Shown here: positions 42,322 to 52,015 of the stretch, in pieces
How the letters are laid out: the number at the start of each line of letters is the position of its first letter
How positions within the stretch are numbered: position 1 is the stretch's first letter
From: Acidovorax sp. YS12
GTDB lineage: Bacteria; Pseudomonadota; Gammaproteobacteria; Burkholderiales; Burkholderiaceae_C
Length of the DNA: 64,000 bases
Assembly: GCA_021496925.1 (NCBI GenBank)
Contig: CP053915.1
Span: 2,108,001-2,172,000, forward strand
Direction: 5' to 3'
Program-made: the position numbers and the translations under genes
The notes under the pieces: model-generated
Seen by the model: the letters and a program-made list of their open reading frames with translations, nothing else
Databases searched by the model: none
What the model was told of the DNA's origin: nothing

Positions 42322-43206
42322 CTAGGTGCGCTCGCGCAGCATGGCGCGCATGTCCTGCAGCGAAATGGCGCTGCTCGCCTCCACGCGCACCCGGGGCGCG
42401 GGCTTGAAGGCGTGGCCGTAGACGACCTCGAAGGTGAGCGCGATCTGCCCGTCGTGCCGCGGGCTCGCCAGGCGCTGCGCCATGGCCTGCTCCAGCCGCG
42501 CGCGCCAGCCCCGGCCGCGCAACCCGGCGAAACGCTGCGGGTGCAGGTTCACCCCCAGCTCACGCAGCTCCTGCAGCGCCCGCTGCGGCGTGGCGAACGT
42601 CAGCGTGATGCGCTCCATGTCCACCACCGGCTCGGCAAACCCGCCCTGCACCAGCATGTCGCCCCAGTCGTGCATGTCGGTCAGCGCATGGCCCGCGGGC
42701 GGCCAGCCCAGGTCGCGGTACAGCGCATGCAGCTCGCGCACGGTGTCCGGCCCCAGGCAGGAGAACATGAGGAAGCCATCCACGGCGATGGCGCGGTGCC
42801 ACTGGGCGATCAGCGCCTGCGGATCGGCCGCCGTGTGCAGCGCCATGTTGGACCAGAGCATCTGCACGCTGGCCGCATCGGGCAGGCCGAAGCGCGCCGC
42901 CGCCGTGCGCCAGCGCGCCCACCACCGGGCACCCAGGGCCTCGCGCGCCGCGGCCTCGCGCGCCGGGTGTTCGTACACGGCGCACGCCGCCTGCGGGTAG
43001 CGCTGCGCCACCAGGGCATGGCTTTCCAGTCCGCCGCGCACCGGCTCCCAGTGGCACCAGGCGGCGGGCGCCTGGCGGATCCACTGCAGCCGCTCCTGCA
43101 TGCGGCGCGCCACCTCCTCATGCAGCCAGGGCGACGCCGCGGGCGCCACGGACTGCCAGCGCGCGGCGGCCACGGGATCGATGGTGGGAGGAAGCTGCTC
43201 GGACAT
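42322..43206 (-). CDS. SAM-dependent methyltransferase, BioC-like
   Basis: 294 residues from the ATG at 43206. The pattern fits the BioC branch (malonyl-ACP O-methyltransferase, first step of biotin synthesis): MLWSNMALHTAADPQALIAQ, WHRAIAVDGFLMFSCLGPDT, ELHALYRDLGWPPAGHALTD, MHDWGDMLVQGGFAEPVVDM. The glycine-rich SAM motif I is not obvious, so binding may be atypical. No other biotin genes are near. It is divergent from comF with only 26 bp between the starts, so promoters must overlap coding sequence. Confidence 0.7.
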   Translation of the reverse strand: MSEQLPPTIDPVAAARWQSVAPAASPWLHEEVARRMQERLQWIRQAPAAWCHWEPVRGGLESHALVAQRYPQAACAVYEHPAREAAAREALGARWWARWRTAAARFGLPDAASVQMLWSNMALHTAADPQALIAQWHRAIAVDGFLMFSCLGPDTVRELHALYRDLGWPPAGHALTDMHDWGDMLVQGGFAEPVVDMERITLTFATPQRALQELRELGVNLHPQRFAGLRGRGWRARLEQAMAQRLASPRHDGQIALTFEVVYGHAFKPAPRVRVEASSAISLQDMRAMLRERT

Positions 43207-43232
43207 GGGGAGCTGGCGAGTATATTGAGCCG

Positions 43233-43943
43233 ATGCCCCACCCATGGCTGCAAGGGATTTCGCAGGCCCTGCGCACAGTGCCCAGCCAGTGCGCCGTTTG
43301 CCACGCCTGGCCCGCGCAGCGCCTGTGCGACGACTGCGTGCGGCGCTTCGCCCGCCAGCGCCCGCGCTGCCGCACCTGCGCCCTGGCCGTTCCCGAAGGC
43401 GTGGCGCACTGCGGCGCCTGCCTGCGCCACCCCAACGGGCTGGACGCCTGCCACGCCGCCGTGGACTACGGCTACCCATGGTCCGGCGTGCTCCAGGCGT
43501 TCAAGTTCCATGGCGACCCGGGCTGGGCCGGCACCCTGGCGACCCTGCTGCGCAGCACGCCCTGGGTCGAGCCCGCGCTGGAGGCCGCCGAACTGGTGCT
43601 GCCCATCCCCCTGGCACCGCAGCGCCTGCGCACGCGCGGCTTCAACCAGGCCCTGCTGCTGGCACAGGCGCTCGCGCCCGCGCGGGTGCAGGCCGGCCTG
43701 CTGCTGCGCCTGCACGACACCCCGGCCCAGAGCGGCCTGGACCGCGCCCGGCGCCTGCGCAACCTGGCGCGCGCCTTCGCCGTGGAGCCGCTGCGCGCCG
43801 CGCAGCTGGCCGGGCGGCAGGTGCTGCTGGTCGATGACGTGATGACCACCGGCGCCACGCTGCAGGCCGCCGCCGCCGTGCTGCGCCAGGCCGGCGCGGC
43901 GCGCGTTGCCGCGCTGGTGCTGGCGCGCACCCCGCAGGATTGA
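43233..43943 (+). CDS. comF: ComF-family phosphoribosyltransferase-like protein
   Basis: 236 residues. Two Cys-rich pairs at the N-terminus (CAVCHAWPAQRLCDDC and CRTCALAVPEGVAHCGAC) probably bind zinc. The C-terminal phosphoribosyltransferase fold has VLPIPLAPQRLRTRGFNQA and the PRPP loop VLLVDDVMTTGATLQAAA. ComF proteins take part in DNA uptake for natural transformation. The biochemical activity is not settled. trmL follows after 29 bp. Confidence 0.93.
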   Translation: MPHPWLQGISQALRTVPSQCAVCHAWPAQRLCDDCVRRFARQRPRCRTCALAVPEGVAHCGACLRHPNGLDACHAAVDYGYPWSGVLQAFKFHGDPGWAGTLATLLRSTPWVEPALEAAELVLPIPLAPQRLRTRGFNQALLLAQALAPARVQAGLLLRLHDTPAQSGLDRARRLRNLARAFAVEPLRAAQLAGRQVLLVDDVMTTGATLQAAAAVLRQAGAARVAALVLARTPQD

Positions 43944-43972
43944 CACCACGGCGCGGCCGCACAATACGCGCC

Positions 43973-44449
43973 ATGTTCCACATCGTCCTGGTCGAACCCG
44001 AAATCCCGCCGAACACCGGCAACGTCATCCGGCTGGCCGCCAACACGGGCTGCGCCCTGCACCTGGTCGAGCCCCTGGGCTTTTCAATGGAAGACCGCCT
44101 GCTGCGCCGCGCCGGGCTGGACTACCACGAGACCGCGCGCGTGCTGCGCCATGCCGACTGGCCCGGCTTCCTGCACGACGCACGGCCCGACCCGGCGCGC
44201 ATGTTCGCCATGACCACACACGGCGCGCAGCCGGTGCACGCCACGGCCTTCCGGCCCGGCGACTGGCTGATCTTCGGCGCCGAGACACGCGGCCTGGCGC
44301 CCGCGCTGCGCGAGACCTTCGCGCCCGGCCAGCGCCTGCGCCTGCCGATGGTGGCGGGCCAGCGCAGCCTGAACCTGTCCAACGCCGTGGCGGTGACGGT
44401 GTTCGAGGCCTGGCGGCAGAACGGCTTCGCCATGCCAGATCAAGCGTAA
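43973..44449 (+). CDS. trmL: tRNA (cytidine/uridine-2'-O)-methyltransferase TrmL
   Basis: 158 residues, typical SPOUT-family length. It methylates the wobble nucleotide 34 in tRNA-Leu. Family motifs: FHIVLVEPEIPPNTGNVIRL, GCALHLVEPLGF, LIFGAETRGLAPAL, and the knot-forming RSLNLSNAVAVTVFEAWRQN. It is downstream of comF in the same direction. Copy G of the dispersed repeat starts at its stop codon. Confidence 0.94.
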   Translation: MFHIVLVEPEIPPNTGNVIRLAANTGCALHLVEPLGFSMEDRLLRRAGLDYHETARVLRHADWPGFLHDARPDPARMFAMTTHGAQPVHATAFRPGDWLIFGAETRGLAPALRETFAPGQRLRLPMVAGQRSLNLSNAVAVTVFEAWRQNGFAMPDQA

Positions 44450-44495
44450 AAAACGCCTCCAGCCCTTTGCTGGCAAGCGCCAGCAGCTATCGAAT
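44448..44495 (+). repeat. Dispersed ~48-bp repeat, copy G
   Basis: AAAAAACGCCTCCAGCCC, then CTGGCAAGCGCCAGCAGCTA and TCGAA. It lies between convergent trmL and the MaoC gene. Confidence 0.85.
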
Positions 44496-44512
44496 CAGGA
44501 GTTAATCCGGCA

Positions 44513-44977
44513 TCAGGCCCGCGCACCGTAGCTGCGCGCCAGCGATTCGGCCACGCAGGCGGGCTTGTCGGCGCCCTCGCGCTCCACGGTCACCAGCCAA
44601 GTCATCTGCAGGCCTTCGGGCTCCAGGGCTTCGGCGGCCTGCAGCGTCAGGCGCGCGCGCAGGCGGCTGCCCACGGGCACGGGGGCGGTGAAGCGCACGC
44701 GGTTGAGGCCGTAGTTGACGCCCATGCGCGCGCCCTCGATGGCGAAGGCGGACTCGAAGAAGCGCGGGATCAGCGACAGCGTGAGGAAGCCGTGCGCGAT
44801 GGGCGCGCCGAACGGGCCGGAGCGCGCGCGCTCGGGATCGACGTGGATCCACTGGTGGTCGCCCGTGGCCTGGGCGAACTGGTTGACCTGCTCCTGCGTG
44901 ATGGTGATCCAGTCGGTCACGGCCACTTCCTGGCCTACGCTGGCAATGACTTCGGAATATGTCTGGAAGGTTTTCAT
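44513..44977 (-). CDS. MaoC-like enoyl-CoA hydratase (hotdog fold)
   Basis: 154 residues. The R-specific hydratase motif is present: FAQATGDHQWIHVDPERARS, with the catalytic Asp and His, then GPFGAPIAHGFLTLSLIPRF. It probably hydrates an enoyl-CoA in fatty acid or polyhydroxyalkanoate metabolism. It is monocistronic as far as visible. The ParA-like gene upstream on the same strand is 113 bp away. Confidence 0.92.
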   Translation of the reverse strand: MKTFQTYSEVIASVGQEVAVTDWITITQEQVNQFAQATGDHQWIHVDPERARSGPFGAPIAHGFLTLSLIPRFFESAFAIEGARMGVNYGLNRVRFTAPVPVGSRLRARLTLQAAEALEPEGLQMTWLVTVEREGADKPACVAESLARSYGARA

Positions 44978-45090
44978 GCCTTCAATGTAGCGGCGCCCCA
45001 GGCGCCGGGCATGTCGGCCGCGTGACATCCAGGCCCCCGCACAAACCCGCATGGACGCGCTATCCTTGCGATAGCCGGCGACGTTACGTC

Positions 45091-45708
45091 CTAGGCGTCG
45101 AGCCAGGCGGTGATGCCCTGCCACTGCTCCAGGTCGCGCGCCACGCGGCCCGGCGCCAGGTCGAACAGCGTCAGGCCATGCGCGGCCAGGTGCACGTAGT
45201 TCTGCGTCGGGCGCAGCGTGCCGAGCACGGGCAGGCCCTGCTCCTCCATGAACTGCTGCAGCTTCTCGGCGGCCAGGGTGCGCCGGTCCACGCGCATGCC
45301 CACCAGGCCCACCTGCAGCGCGTGGCCCTTGCGCTGGGTGGCCAGTTCGTCGAGGAAGCTGCGCGTCGAGAAGATGTCGAACACGCTGGGCTGCAGGGGC
45401 ACCACGAGCTTGTCGGCGATCTTCAGCAGGTCGCCCATGCGCCAGCCGTTGAGCCCGCCGGGCGTGTCGATGACGACGTGCGTGGTGCCGCGCGGCGGCT
45501 TGGCGATGAAGTCGCTGTGGATGTCCCAGGTGCCGATGGCGCGCACGTTCTCGGGCCGCAGCGACAGCCACAGGCGCGAGGACTGCTGGCGGTCGGCGTC
45601 GCCGAGCATCACCGCATGCCCCTGGCTGGCCCAGTAGCCAGCGATGTTCGTCGCCAGCGTGGACTTGCCCACGCCGCCTTTGGGATTGGCCACCACGACC
45701 ACCGGCAT
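45091..45708 (-). CDS. ParA/MinD-family ATPase (orphan)
   Basis: 205 residues, shorter than chromosomal ParA. The deviant Walker A is KGGVGKST at 10-17. Other parts: DADRQQSSRLWLSLRPE, VVIDTPGGLNGW, LVVPLQPSVFDIFSTRSFL. No parB or partition site is near, so it may be a stand-alone positioning ATPase (for example for a protein cluster) rather than chromosome partition. Target unknown. Confidence 0.85.
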   Translation of the reverse strand: MPVVVVANPKGGVGKSTLATNIAGYWASQGHAVMLGDADRQQSSRLWLSLRPENVRAIGTWDIHSDFIAKPPRGTTHVVIDTPGGLNGWRMGDLLKIADKLVVPLQPSVFDIFSTRSFLDELATQRKGHALQVGLVGMRVDRRTLAAEKLQQFMEEQGLPVLGTLRPTQNYVHLAAHGLTLFDLAPGRVARDLEQWQGITAWLDA

Positions 45709-45740
45709 ATCGACCTCCTTTGGAATTCACCTGTTCATGG

Positions 45741-45788
45741 CCAAAACGGCCTCCAGCGCACGCGCAGCAAGCGCCAGGCGCTATCAAG
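45741..45788 (+). repeat. Dispersed ~48-bp repeat, copy H
   Basis: CCAAAACGGCCTCCAGCGC, then CAGCAAGCGCCAGGCGCTAT and CAAG. It lies between the LysE gene and the ParA-like gene. Confidence 0.85.
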
Positions 45789-45790
45789 AT

Positions 45791-46429
45791 TCAAGCATGT
45801 TCGCCGCCGCGCTTGACGAAGAACAGCCCCGCGCCCACAGCCATGAGCAGGCCGCCGAACACGCGGTTCTGCGTGCGCACGGCCTGGGCGCTGCGCAGCA
45901 GGCGGCGCATGGCGCTGGCCCCTGCGGCGTAGCCGTGCATCACTACCACATCCACGCTCAGCATGGTGGCGGCCATCACCAGCAGTTGCAGCCACAGCGG
46001 GCGCGCCTCGGTCATGAACTGCGGCAGCACGGCCACCATGAAGATGATGCCCTTGGGGTTGGTGGCATTGGTCAGGAAGCCGGTGAGGCAGCGCTTTTGC
46101 CACGACCCGGCCGGCTCGGCCTGCTCGCCCAGCAGCGGCGCGGCGCCGCCGGCGCGCCATTGCATCCAGCCCAGGTAGATGAGGTAGCACGCGCCCAGCA
46201 CCTTGACGAGGGAGAACGCCGTCTCCGACGCCAGCAGCAGCGAGCCCACGCCCGCCCCGGCCACCAGCAGGATGAGCAGCAGCCCGAGCTGCAGCCCCAG
46301 GATGGTGGCGCTGGTGCGGCGCACGCCGAACGACAGGCCGTGGCTCATGGACAGCACCGCGCCCGACCCCGGCGAAATGGCGATCAGGCAACAGGCGGCG
46401 AAGAAGGCGATCCAGGTATGCAGGTCCAT
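45791..46429 (-). CDS. LysE/RhtB-family amino acid exporter
   Basis: 212 residues from the ATG at 46429; six hydrophobic segments. Family features: AISPGSGAVLSMSHGLSFGV near the N-terminus, LGACYLIYLGWMQWRAG, and CLTGFLTNATNPKGIIFMVA. These proteins export amino acids or their analogues across the inner membrane. Substrate unknown. Confidence 0.92.
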   Translation of the reverse strand: MDLHTWIAFFAACCLIAISPGSGAVLSMSHGLSFGVRRTSATILGLQLGLLLILLVAGAGVGSLLLASETAFSLVKVLGACYLIYLGWMQWRAGGAAPLLGEQAEPAGSWQKRCLTGFLTNATNPKGIIFMVAVLPQFMTEARPLWLQLLVMAATMLSVDVVVMHGYAAGASAMRRLLRSAQAVRTQNRVFGGLLMAVGAGLFFVKRGGEHA

Positions 46430-46480
46430 GGCAAAACGCAGCGCCGGGCAGGCGAAGAATGGGCAAGGGCAGGATGGTAT

Positions 46481-46530
46481 GCCAAAAGCGCCCCTGGCGC
46501 CCACGGATCAGGCGCCAGCAGCTATTCAAA
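46481..46530 (+). repeat. Dispersed ~48-bp repeat, copy I
   Basis: CCAAAAGCGCCCCTGGCGCC, then GATCAGGCGCCAGCAGCTAT and TCAAA. It lies between divergent LysE and Kef genes. Confidence 0.7.
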
Positions 46531-46620
46531 CGATAGCGCCGCAGTCAACCAATGGGCCCCGCGGCACGTTGCATGGGGGCCGGTGCCACAATGCCACCGC
46601 CTCTCTCTCCCGCACTCCCC

Positions 46621-48441
46621 ATGGCCCACGCACCGACCTGGCTCACCTATGGTTTCCTGTACCTGACCGCGGCCGTGCTGGCCGTGCCCATTGCGCGGGC
46701 GCTGGGCCTGGGCGCCATCATCGGCTACCTCGCGGCAGGCATCGCCATCGGGCCGTGGGGGCTGGGGCTGGTGAGCGACGTGCAGAGCATTCTCGAATTC
46801 TCCGAGTTCGGCGTGGTGCTGATGCTGTTCCTGGTGGGGCTGGAGCTGCAGCCGCAGCGCCTGTGGAGCCTGCACCGCCCCATCCTCGGGCTGGGCAGCG
46901 CCCAGCTCGCGGGCTGCGCCGCCGTGCTGTACGGCGCCGGGTGGCTGGCGGGCCTGCCCTGGCGCGAGAGCCTGGTGGGGGCGCTGGGCCTGGCGCTGTC
47001 GTCCACGGCCATCGCGCTGCAGGTGCTGGCCGAACGCGGGCAGATGCGCTCGGGCAGCGGCCAGGCCACGTTCTCCATCCTGCTGTTCCAGGACATCGCC
47101 GCCATCCCCATCCTGGCGCTGCTGCCGCTGCTGGGCGGCGTGGCGGGCGCCGCCGGCACGCACCCCGAGGCCGGCCACGCGCTGCTGCAGGCCCTCAAGA
47201 CCGTGGGCGTGGTGGGCGCCATCGTGCTCGGCGGGCACCTGCTGCTGCGCCCGGTGCTGCGCTGGATCGCGCAAAGCCGCACGCCCGAGATCTTCACCGC
47301 CGCGGCGCTGCTGCTGGTGGTGGGCATCGCCATGCTGATGGTGCAGGTCGGCCTGTCGATGGCGCTGGGCGCCTTCCTGGCCGGCGTGCTGCTGGCCGAC
47401 AGCGAGTACCGGCGCGAGCTGGAGAGCGACATCGAGCCCTTCAAGGGCCTGCTGCTCGGCCTGTTCTTCATGGCCGTGGGCATGTCGATCGACTTCGGCG
47501 CGCTGCTGCGCGCGCCGGGACTGATGGCGCTGCTGGTGCTGGGCTTCCTGGCGCTGAAGGCGGTGGTGATCTACGCGCTGGCCTGGGGCGCGGGCATCAC
47601 GCGCCAGGAGCGGCCCATTTTCACGCTGCTGCTGGCGCAGGGGGGCGAGTTCGCCTTCGTGGTGTTCCAGACCGCCGCCACCGAACAGGTGCTCACCCGC
47701 GCCACGGCCTCGCTGCTGACGGGCGCGGTGGCGCTGTCCATGCTGCTGTCGCCGCTGCTGCTGGTGCTGCTCGACCGCGTGCTGCTGCGCCGCTTCGCCG
47801 CGCAGCCCGCCGCGAGCGCGGAGCCCGAGCTGTCCGAGCCGCAGGAGGCGCCGGTCATCATCGCCGGCTTCGGGCGCTACGGGCAGATCGTGGCGCGCGT
47901 GCTGCTGGCCCAGGGCATTCCCACCACGGTGCTGGACCACAGCGTGGAAATGCTGGAAGCCGCGCGCACCTTCGGCTACCGCGTGCACTACGGCGACGCC
48001 ACGCGGCTGAACCTGCTGCGCATCGCGGGCGCGCAGCAGGCGCGCATCCTGGTGGTGGCGGTGGATGCGCCCGAGCAGTCGCTGAAGATCGTGCAGATGG
48101 CGCGCAAGCATTTCCCGCACCTCACCATCGTGGCGCGGGCGCGCGACATCACGCACTGGAACCAGTTGCGCGACCTGGGCGTGGCGCACATCGAGCGCGA
48201 GCTGTTCGAGTCCAGCCTGTGCAGCGCGCGCAGCGTGCTCGAAAGCATGGGCCTGGACCATGACGAGGCGCAGCGCGTGACGCAGCGCTTTCGCAGCCAC
48301 AACACCGCGCTCATCGAGCGCATGTACCCGTACCACGGAAACCGCGAGAAGTTCATCGCCGTGGCCCGGCAGGGCCGCCAGCAGCTCGTCGAGCAGATGG
48401 CCAAGGAGCGCCAGGAGCAGCAGGCGCCGCCACCCTCCTGA
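46621..48441 (+). CDS. Kef-type K+/H+ antiporter with NAD-binding TrkA-N domain
   Basis: 606 residues from ATG 46621. About twelve membrane helices form a CPA2-type antiporter (IIGYLAAGIAIGPWGLGLVS; LFQDIAAIPILALLPLLGG). The cytoplasmic TrkA-N/RCK domain starts ~410 with APVIIAGFGRYGQIVARVLL and ends near ERELFESS. It matches KefB/KefC, glutathione-gated K+ efflux systems that protect against electrophiles. A KefF/KefG-type ancillary protein is not seen nearby. Confidence 0.92.
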   Translation: MAHAPTWLTYGFLYLTAAVLAVPIARALGLGAIIGYLAAGIAIGPWGLGLVSDVQSILEFSEFGVVLMLFLVGLELQPQRLWSLHRPILGLGSAQLAGCAAVLYGAGWLAGLPWRESLVGALGLALSSTAIALQVLAERGQMRSGSGQATFSILLFQDIAAIPILALLPLLGGVAGAAGTHPEAGHALLQALKTVGVVGAIVLGGHLLLRPVLRWIAQSRTPEIFTAAALLLVVGIAMLMVQVGLSMALGAFLAGVLLADSEYRRELESDIEPFKGLLLGLFFMAVGMSIDFGALLRAPGLMALLVLGFLALKAVVIYALAWGAGITRQERPIFTLLLAQGGEFAFVVFQTAATEQVLTRATASLLTGAVALSMLLSPLLLVLLDRVLLRRFAAQPAASAEPELSEPQEAPVIIAGFGRYGQIVARVLLAQGIPTTVLDHSVEMLEAARTFGYRVHYGDATRLNLLRIAGAQQARILVVAVDAPEQSLKIVQMARKHFPHLTIVARARDITHWNQLRDLGVAHIERELFESSLCSARSVLESMGLDHDEAQRVTQRFRSHNTALIERMYPYHGNREKFIAVARQGRQQLVEQMAKERQEQQAPPPS

Positions 48442-48473
48442 CGGCACCGCCCGCGTGCTACGCTGGGCGCCCT

Positions 48474-48908
48474 ATGTTCAACCCCACCCAAGCCGACGTG
48501 CGGCGTTTTTTCTGCGCCGTGCACGCCAAGGCCCAGGCCGACCAGCCGATGGAAGCCATCGAGACCCTGGCCAGCCTGTGGATCGCCGAGCACCCCGAAT
48601 ACCACGCCGAGCTGTCCGACCTGGATGCGGCGCTGGCGCGCGACTACGACGCCGAGCCCGGGCGCACCAACCCCTTCCTGCACCTGTCGATGCACCTGTC
48701 CATCAGCGAGCAGTGCAGCATCGACCAGCCGCGCGGCATCCGCCAGGCGGTGGAGCTGCTGTCGCGGCGGCTCGGCGCGCTGCACGACGCGCACCACGCC
48801 GCCATGGAATGCCTGGGCCAGATGCTGTGGGAGAGCCAGCGCTCGGGCCGCCCGCCCGATGGCGATGCCTACGTGGCCGCCGTGCAGCGCCGCGCCACGC
48901 GCGACTGA
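48474..48908 (+). CDS. DUF1841 protein
   Basis: 144 residues. The conserved core NPFLHLSMHLSISEQCSIDQ, PRGIRQAVE, and HDAHHAAMECLGQMLWESQR identify DUF1841, a small family of betaproteobacteria and relatives rich in His and Met. Function unknown. Located 32 bp after the Kef gene in the same direction and convergent with the UspA gene. Confidence 0.9.
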   Translation: MFNPTQADVRRFFCAVHAKAQADQPMEAIETLASLWIAEHPEYHAELSDLDAALARDYDAEPGRTNPFLHLSMHLSISEQCSIDQPRGIRQAVELLSRRLGALHDAHHAAMECLGQMLWESQRSGRPPDGDAYVAAVQRRATRD

Positions 48909-48923
48909 CCACGGCGCACAGCG

Positions 48924-49769
48924 CTACCCCCACCCGGGCGCCGCCACGGCCCGGCCGCGCTCCCGCGGCGGGCCCGCGCCGTCGTGCGGCACCACCAGCA
49001 CGTCGCAGCGTGCGCCCCGCAGCAGGCGCCGCGCCACAGCGCCCCGCAGGGCCTCGGCCAGGACGCCACGGCGGCGGTGGCCCAGCACGATCAGGTCGGC
49101 CCCCGCGCGCTCCTGCTGCACCACCAGCTGGCGCGCCAGGTCCTGCGCGCCCACGCGCAGGTCCACGCGGTTGCGCCGCGCCTCGAAGGCGTCGGACAGG
49201 CGCACGCGCCGCTGCTCCTGGCTGCGGTAGGCCAGCGTGGCATCGCAGGGCTCGCGCACCGGGCAGGCGTGGAACAGCTCCACGCGCGCCGACGCCTCCA
49301 GCGCCCCGGCATAGCGCAGCAGCGCGGGCACGGCGGGGGCGGCATCCAGCGCCACCAGCACATGGCCGTACGCGCCCTGCGCGGGCTGCTGCACCACCAG
49401 CACCGGGCAGGGCGCGCGGCGCAGCAGCCGCGCCAGCACGCAGGGCCGCCACCAGGCATGCCAGCCTGGCTGCATGCGCCGGTCGAGCACCAGCAGGTCG
49501 GCCTGCGCGGCGGCCTGCAGCGCGTCGGCAGCCACGCCCCGGCCCGCGCCGTGCAAGGCCGTGACCGGCAGGCCATGGCGGCGGCCGAGCTGGCGCGCGC
49601 GCTGCTCCAGCCGCGCCTGCGGATCGGCGAAGCGCGGGTCATGGTGCTGCGCGGCGTACAAAAGGTGCAGGCGTGCCTGGTGCGCCGCCGCCAGCTGGGC
49701 GGCGCGGTCCACGGCATGTTCGGCGGCGGTGGAAAAATCAGTCAGGGCGACAACGGTGTGCAGGCGCAT
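48924..49769 (-). CDS. Universal stress protein, tandem UspA domains
   Basis: 281 residues. Two UspA-like halves: residues ~1-130 (VVALTDFSTAAEHAVDRAAQ, ending LRRAPCPVLVV) and ~132-265 (YGHVLVALDAAPAVPALLRY, then ADLIVLGHRRRGVLAEALRG, ending CDVLVVPH). The second half has a partial ATP motif G-x2-G (GHRRRGV is degenerate). Tandem Usp proteins respond to stress in the cytoplasm. No regulatory site recognised upstream. Confidence 0.9.
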   Translation of the reverse strand: MRLHTVVALTDFSTAAEHAVDRAAQLAAAHQARLHLLYAAQHHDPRFADPQARLEQRARQLGRRHGLPVTALHGAGRGVAADALQAAAQADLLVLDRRMQPGWHAWWRPCVLARLLRRAPCPVLVVQQPAQGAYGHVLVALDAAPAVPALLRYAGALEASARVELFHACPVREPCDATLAYRSQEQRRVRLSDAFEARRNRVDLRVGAQDLARQLVVQQERAGADLIVLGHRRRGVLAEALRGAVARRLLRGARCDVLVVPHDGAGPPRERGRAVAAPGWG

Positions 49770-50146
49770 CGGGAATGGTCTCCGGGCAGGGCAAGGGGAA
49801 GCGGCACCACAGGGGTGCCGGGGCGCGCGTCACCCCCACAAGATGCCGGGCGGCAAAGGCCACGGCCCAGCCCGGCGGCGGCTGGGTGACGCTCAGCCGC
49901 AGGAGACGGCGAGGAGCGGCCGCCGGGCGCAGGGATGCGCCGCCGGTGACGCCGGCGCCAAGACCCCGATCCGGCGCAGGACGCGCGCGCTGCGGGCCGC
50001 GGCGGAAGCCAGCCGCGCCATACGCACGCAAGGGGTGGAGACCATGAAACGCATGGAGCGAACTGTAAGCCCGTACTCACTTTTTGGCCACAATACCGCA
50101 CCGGGCCGTGCCGGATTGCCGCCGCGCCGCGCCACGCCGCACCGCG
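49770..50146. other. 377-bp gap between UspA and cytochrome c4 genes
   Basis: No gene recognised. A small hairpin GGCACC-ACAGG-GGTGCC lies near 49814. The promoter of the UspA gene must lie at the left side, and any terminator of the cytochrome c4 gene at the right side, but I cannot mark either with confidence. Confidence 0.35.
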
Positions 50147-50809
50147 TCAGCGAAAGCGCGGCTCGGGCACCGTACGCAGGCCGCCGTCGAGCGCGCCCAT
50201 GTAGCCGGCCAGCGCCTGGAGTTCGGCGTTCGAGAACTGCTGCGCCACGCCCGCCATGATGCCGTTGCTGCGGCCGATGAGGGTGGCCCGGCCCTCGCCC
50301 TTGTACGCCTTGAGCGCGACGAACAGGTAGTCCGCGTGCTGGCCCGCGAGCTTGGGGTAGGCCGGGTCCAGCGGCTGGGCGAAGTTGGCGCCGTGGCAGG
50401 CCACGCAGCCGCCCTTTTGCAGCAGCGCCGCCACATCGGGCGTGGGTGCGGGCGCCGGCTGCGGCGCGGCGGCACTGGCGGCGCCGCTTTGCTGGTAGTA
50501 CGCGGCCAGGTCGGCGATGTCCTGGTCCGACAGCGACTCGGCCACGCCGCGCATGGTGGGATGCTTGCGCTCGCCCTTCTTGTAGGCGTGCAGCGCGGCG
50601 GCGATGTAGCCCGCGCCCTGGCCGGAGATCATGGGCACCTGGTGCACCTGCGGGAAGGTCGCGCGGTAGCCCGGTATGCCGTGGCAGCCGATGCACTGGG
50701 CGTTTTTCCGCGCGCCCGCGCCGGGGTCGCCTTGAATCTCTGCCGCGTGAAGAGCGCCCGTCGCCCATGCGACCGACAAGCCAGCGAGGATGGTCCAGGT
50801 TTTGGTCAT
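50147..50809 (-). CDS. Di-heme cytochrome c4
   Basis: 220 residues from the ATG at 50809. A signal peptide (to ~22, ALHA-A) is followed by two similar cytochrome c domains. Haem sites are C39-I-G-C-H43 and a second CVACH; Met ligands lie in PTMRGVAESLSDQDIADLAA and NGIMAGVAQQFSNAELQALA. Cytochrome c4 carries electrons in the periplasm to terminal oxidases such as the aa3/caa3 enzyme encoded in this window. Divergent from the MoxR-type gene. Confidence 0.94.
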   Translation of the reverse strand: MTKTWTILAGLSVAWATGALHAAEIQGDPGAGARKNAQCIGCHGIPGYRATFPQVHQVPMISGQGAGYIAAALHAYKKGERKHPTMRGVAESLSDQDIADLAAYYQQSGAASAAAPQPAPAPTPDVAALLQKGGCVACHGANFAQPLDPAYPKLAGQHADYLFVALKAYKGEGRATLIGRSNGIMAGVAQQFSNAELQALAGYMGALDGGLRTVPEPRFR

Positions 50810-50915
50810 TTTGCGCGCACAATCAGGTGGATCGGTTGCCCTGGCAAAAACCGTCGGCAATTGCCAAAGACGCTTGTCAAGCACTTTTATCAATATTCCA
50901 CCCGTTGCGCAATCC

Positions 50916-51758
<843 letters not shown>

Positions 51759-51779
51759 GAACATGCGAAAGAACCTGCC

Positions 51780-52013
51780 ATGACAAGCACCCGGCAACTG
51801 CTGCTGGAGGGCGTGACCGACGCCGCGGGCTTCCTGGGCGGCGCCCTGGCGGGCTACGGCATCGGCCGCATGCTGGGGCTGGACATCTTCGCCGAAGGCT
51901 ACGACGGCGCCAGCATCACGGGCATCCTGCTCGTGGGCCTGGGCTGCGGCCTGGGGCGGCACCTGGCGCGCCGTGCGCGCGCGGCATTTACCACCAACGA
52001 CAAGGAGTCTTGA
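51780..52013 (+). CDS. Small glycine-rich membrane protein
   Basis: 77 residues. Two hydrophobic stretches (AAGFLGGALAGYGIGRMLGL; ASITGILLVGLGCGLGRHLA) with many glycines, then a basic tail. I do not recognise a family. It lies between the MoxR and acetyltransferase genes, 21 and 2 bp away, so it is in the same operon. Confidence 0.65.
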   Translation: MTSTRQLLLEGVTDAAGFLGGALAGYGIGRMLGLDIFAEGYDGASITGILLVGLGCGLGRHLARRARAAFTTNDKES

Positions 52014-52015
52014 GC

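Noticed and set aside
45091..45708. Plasmid or chromosome partition locus
   Set aside because: Only a ParA-like ATPase is present; there is no ParB gene or iteron-like sites, and neighbours are metabolic genes.
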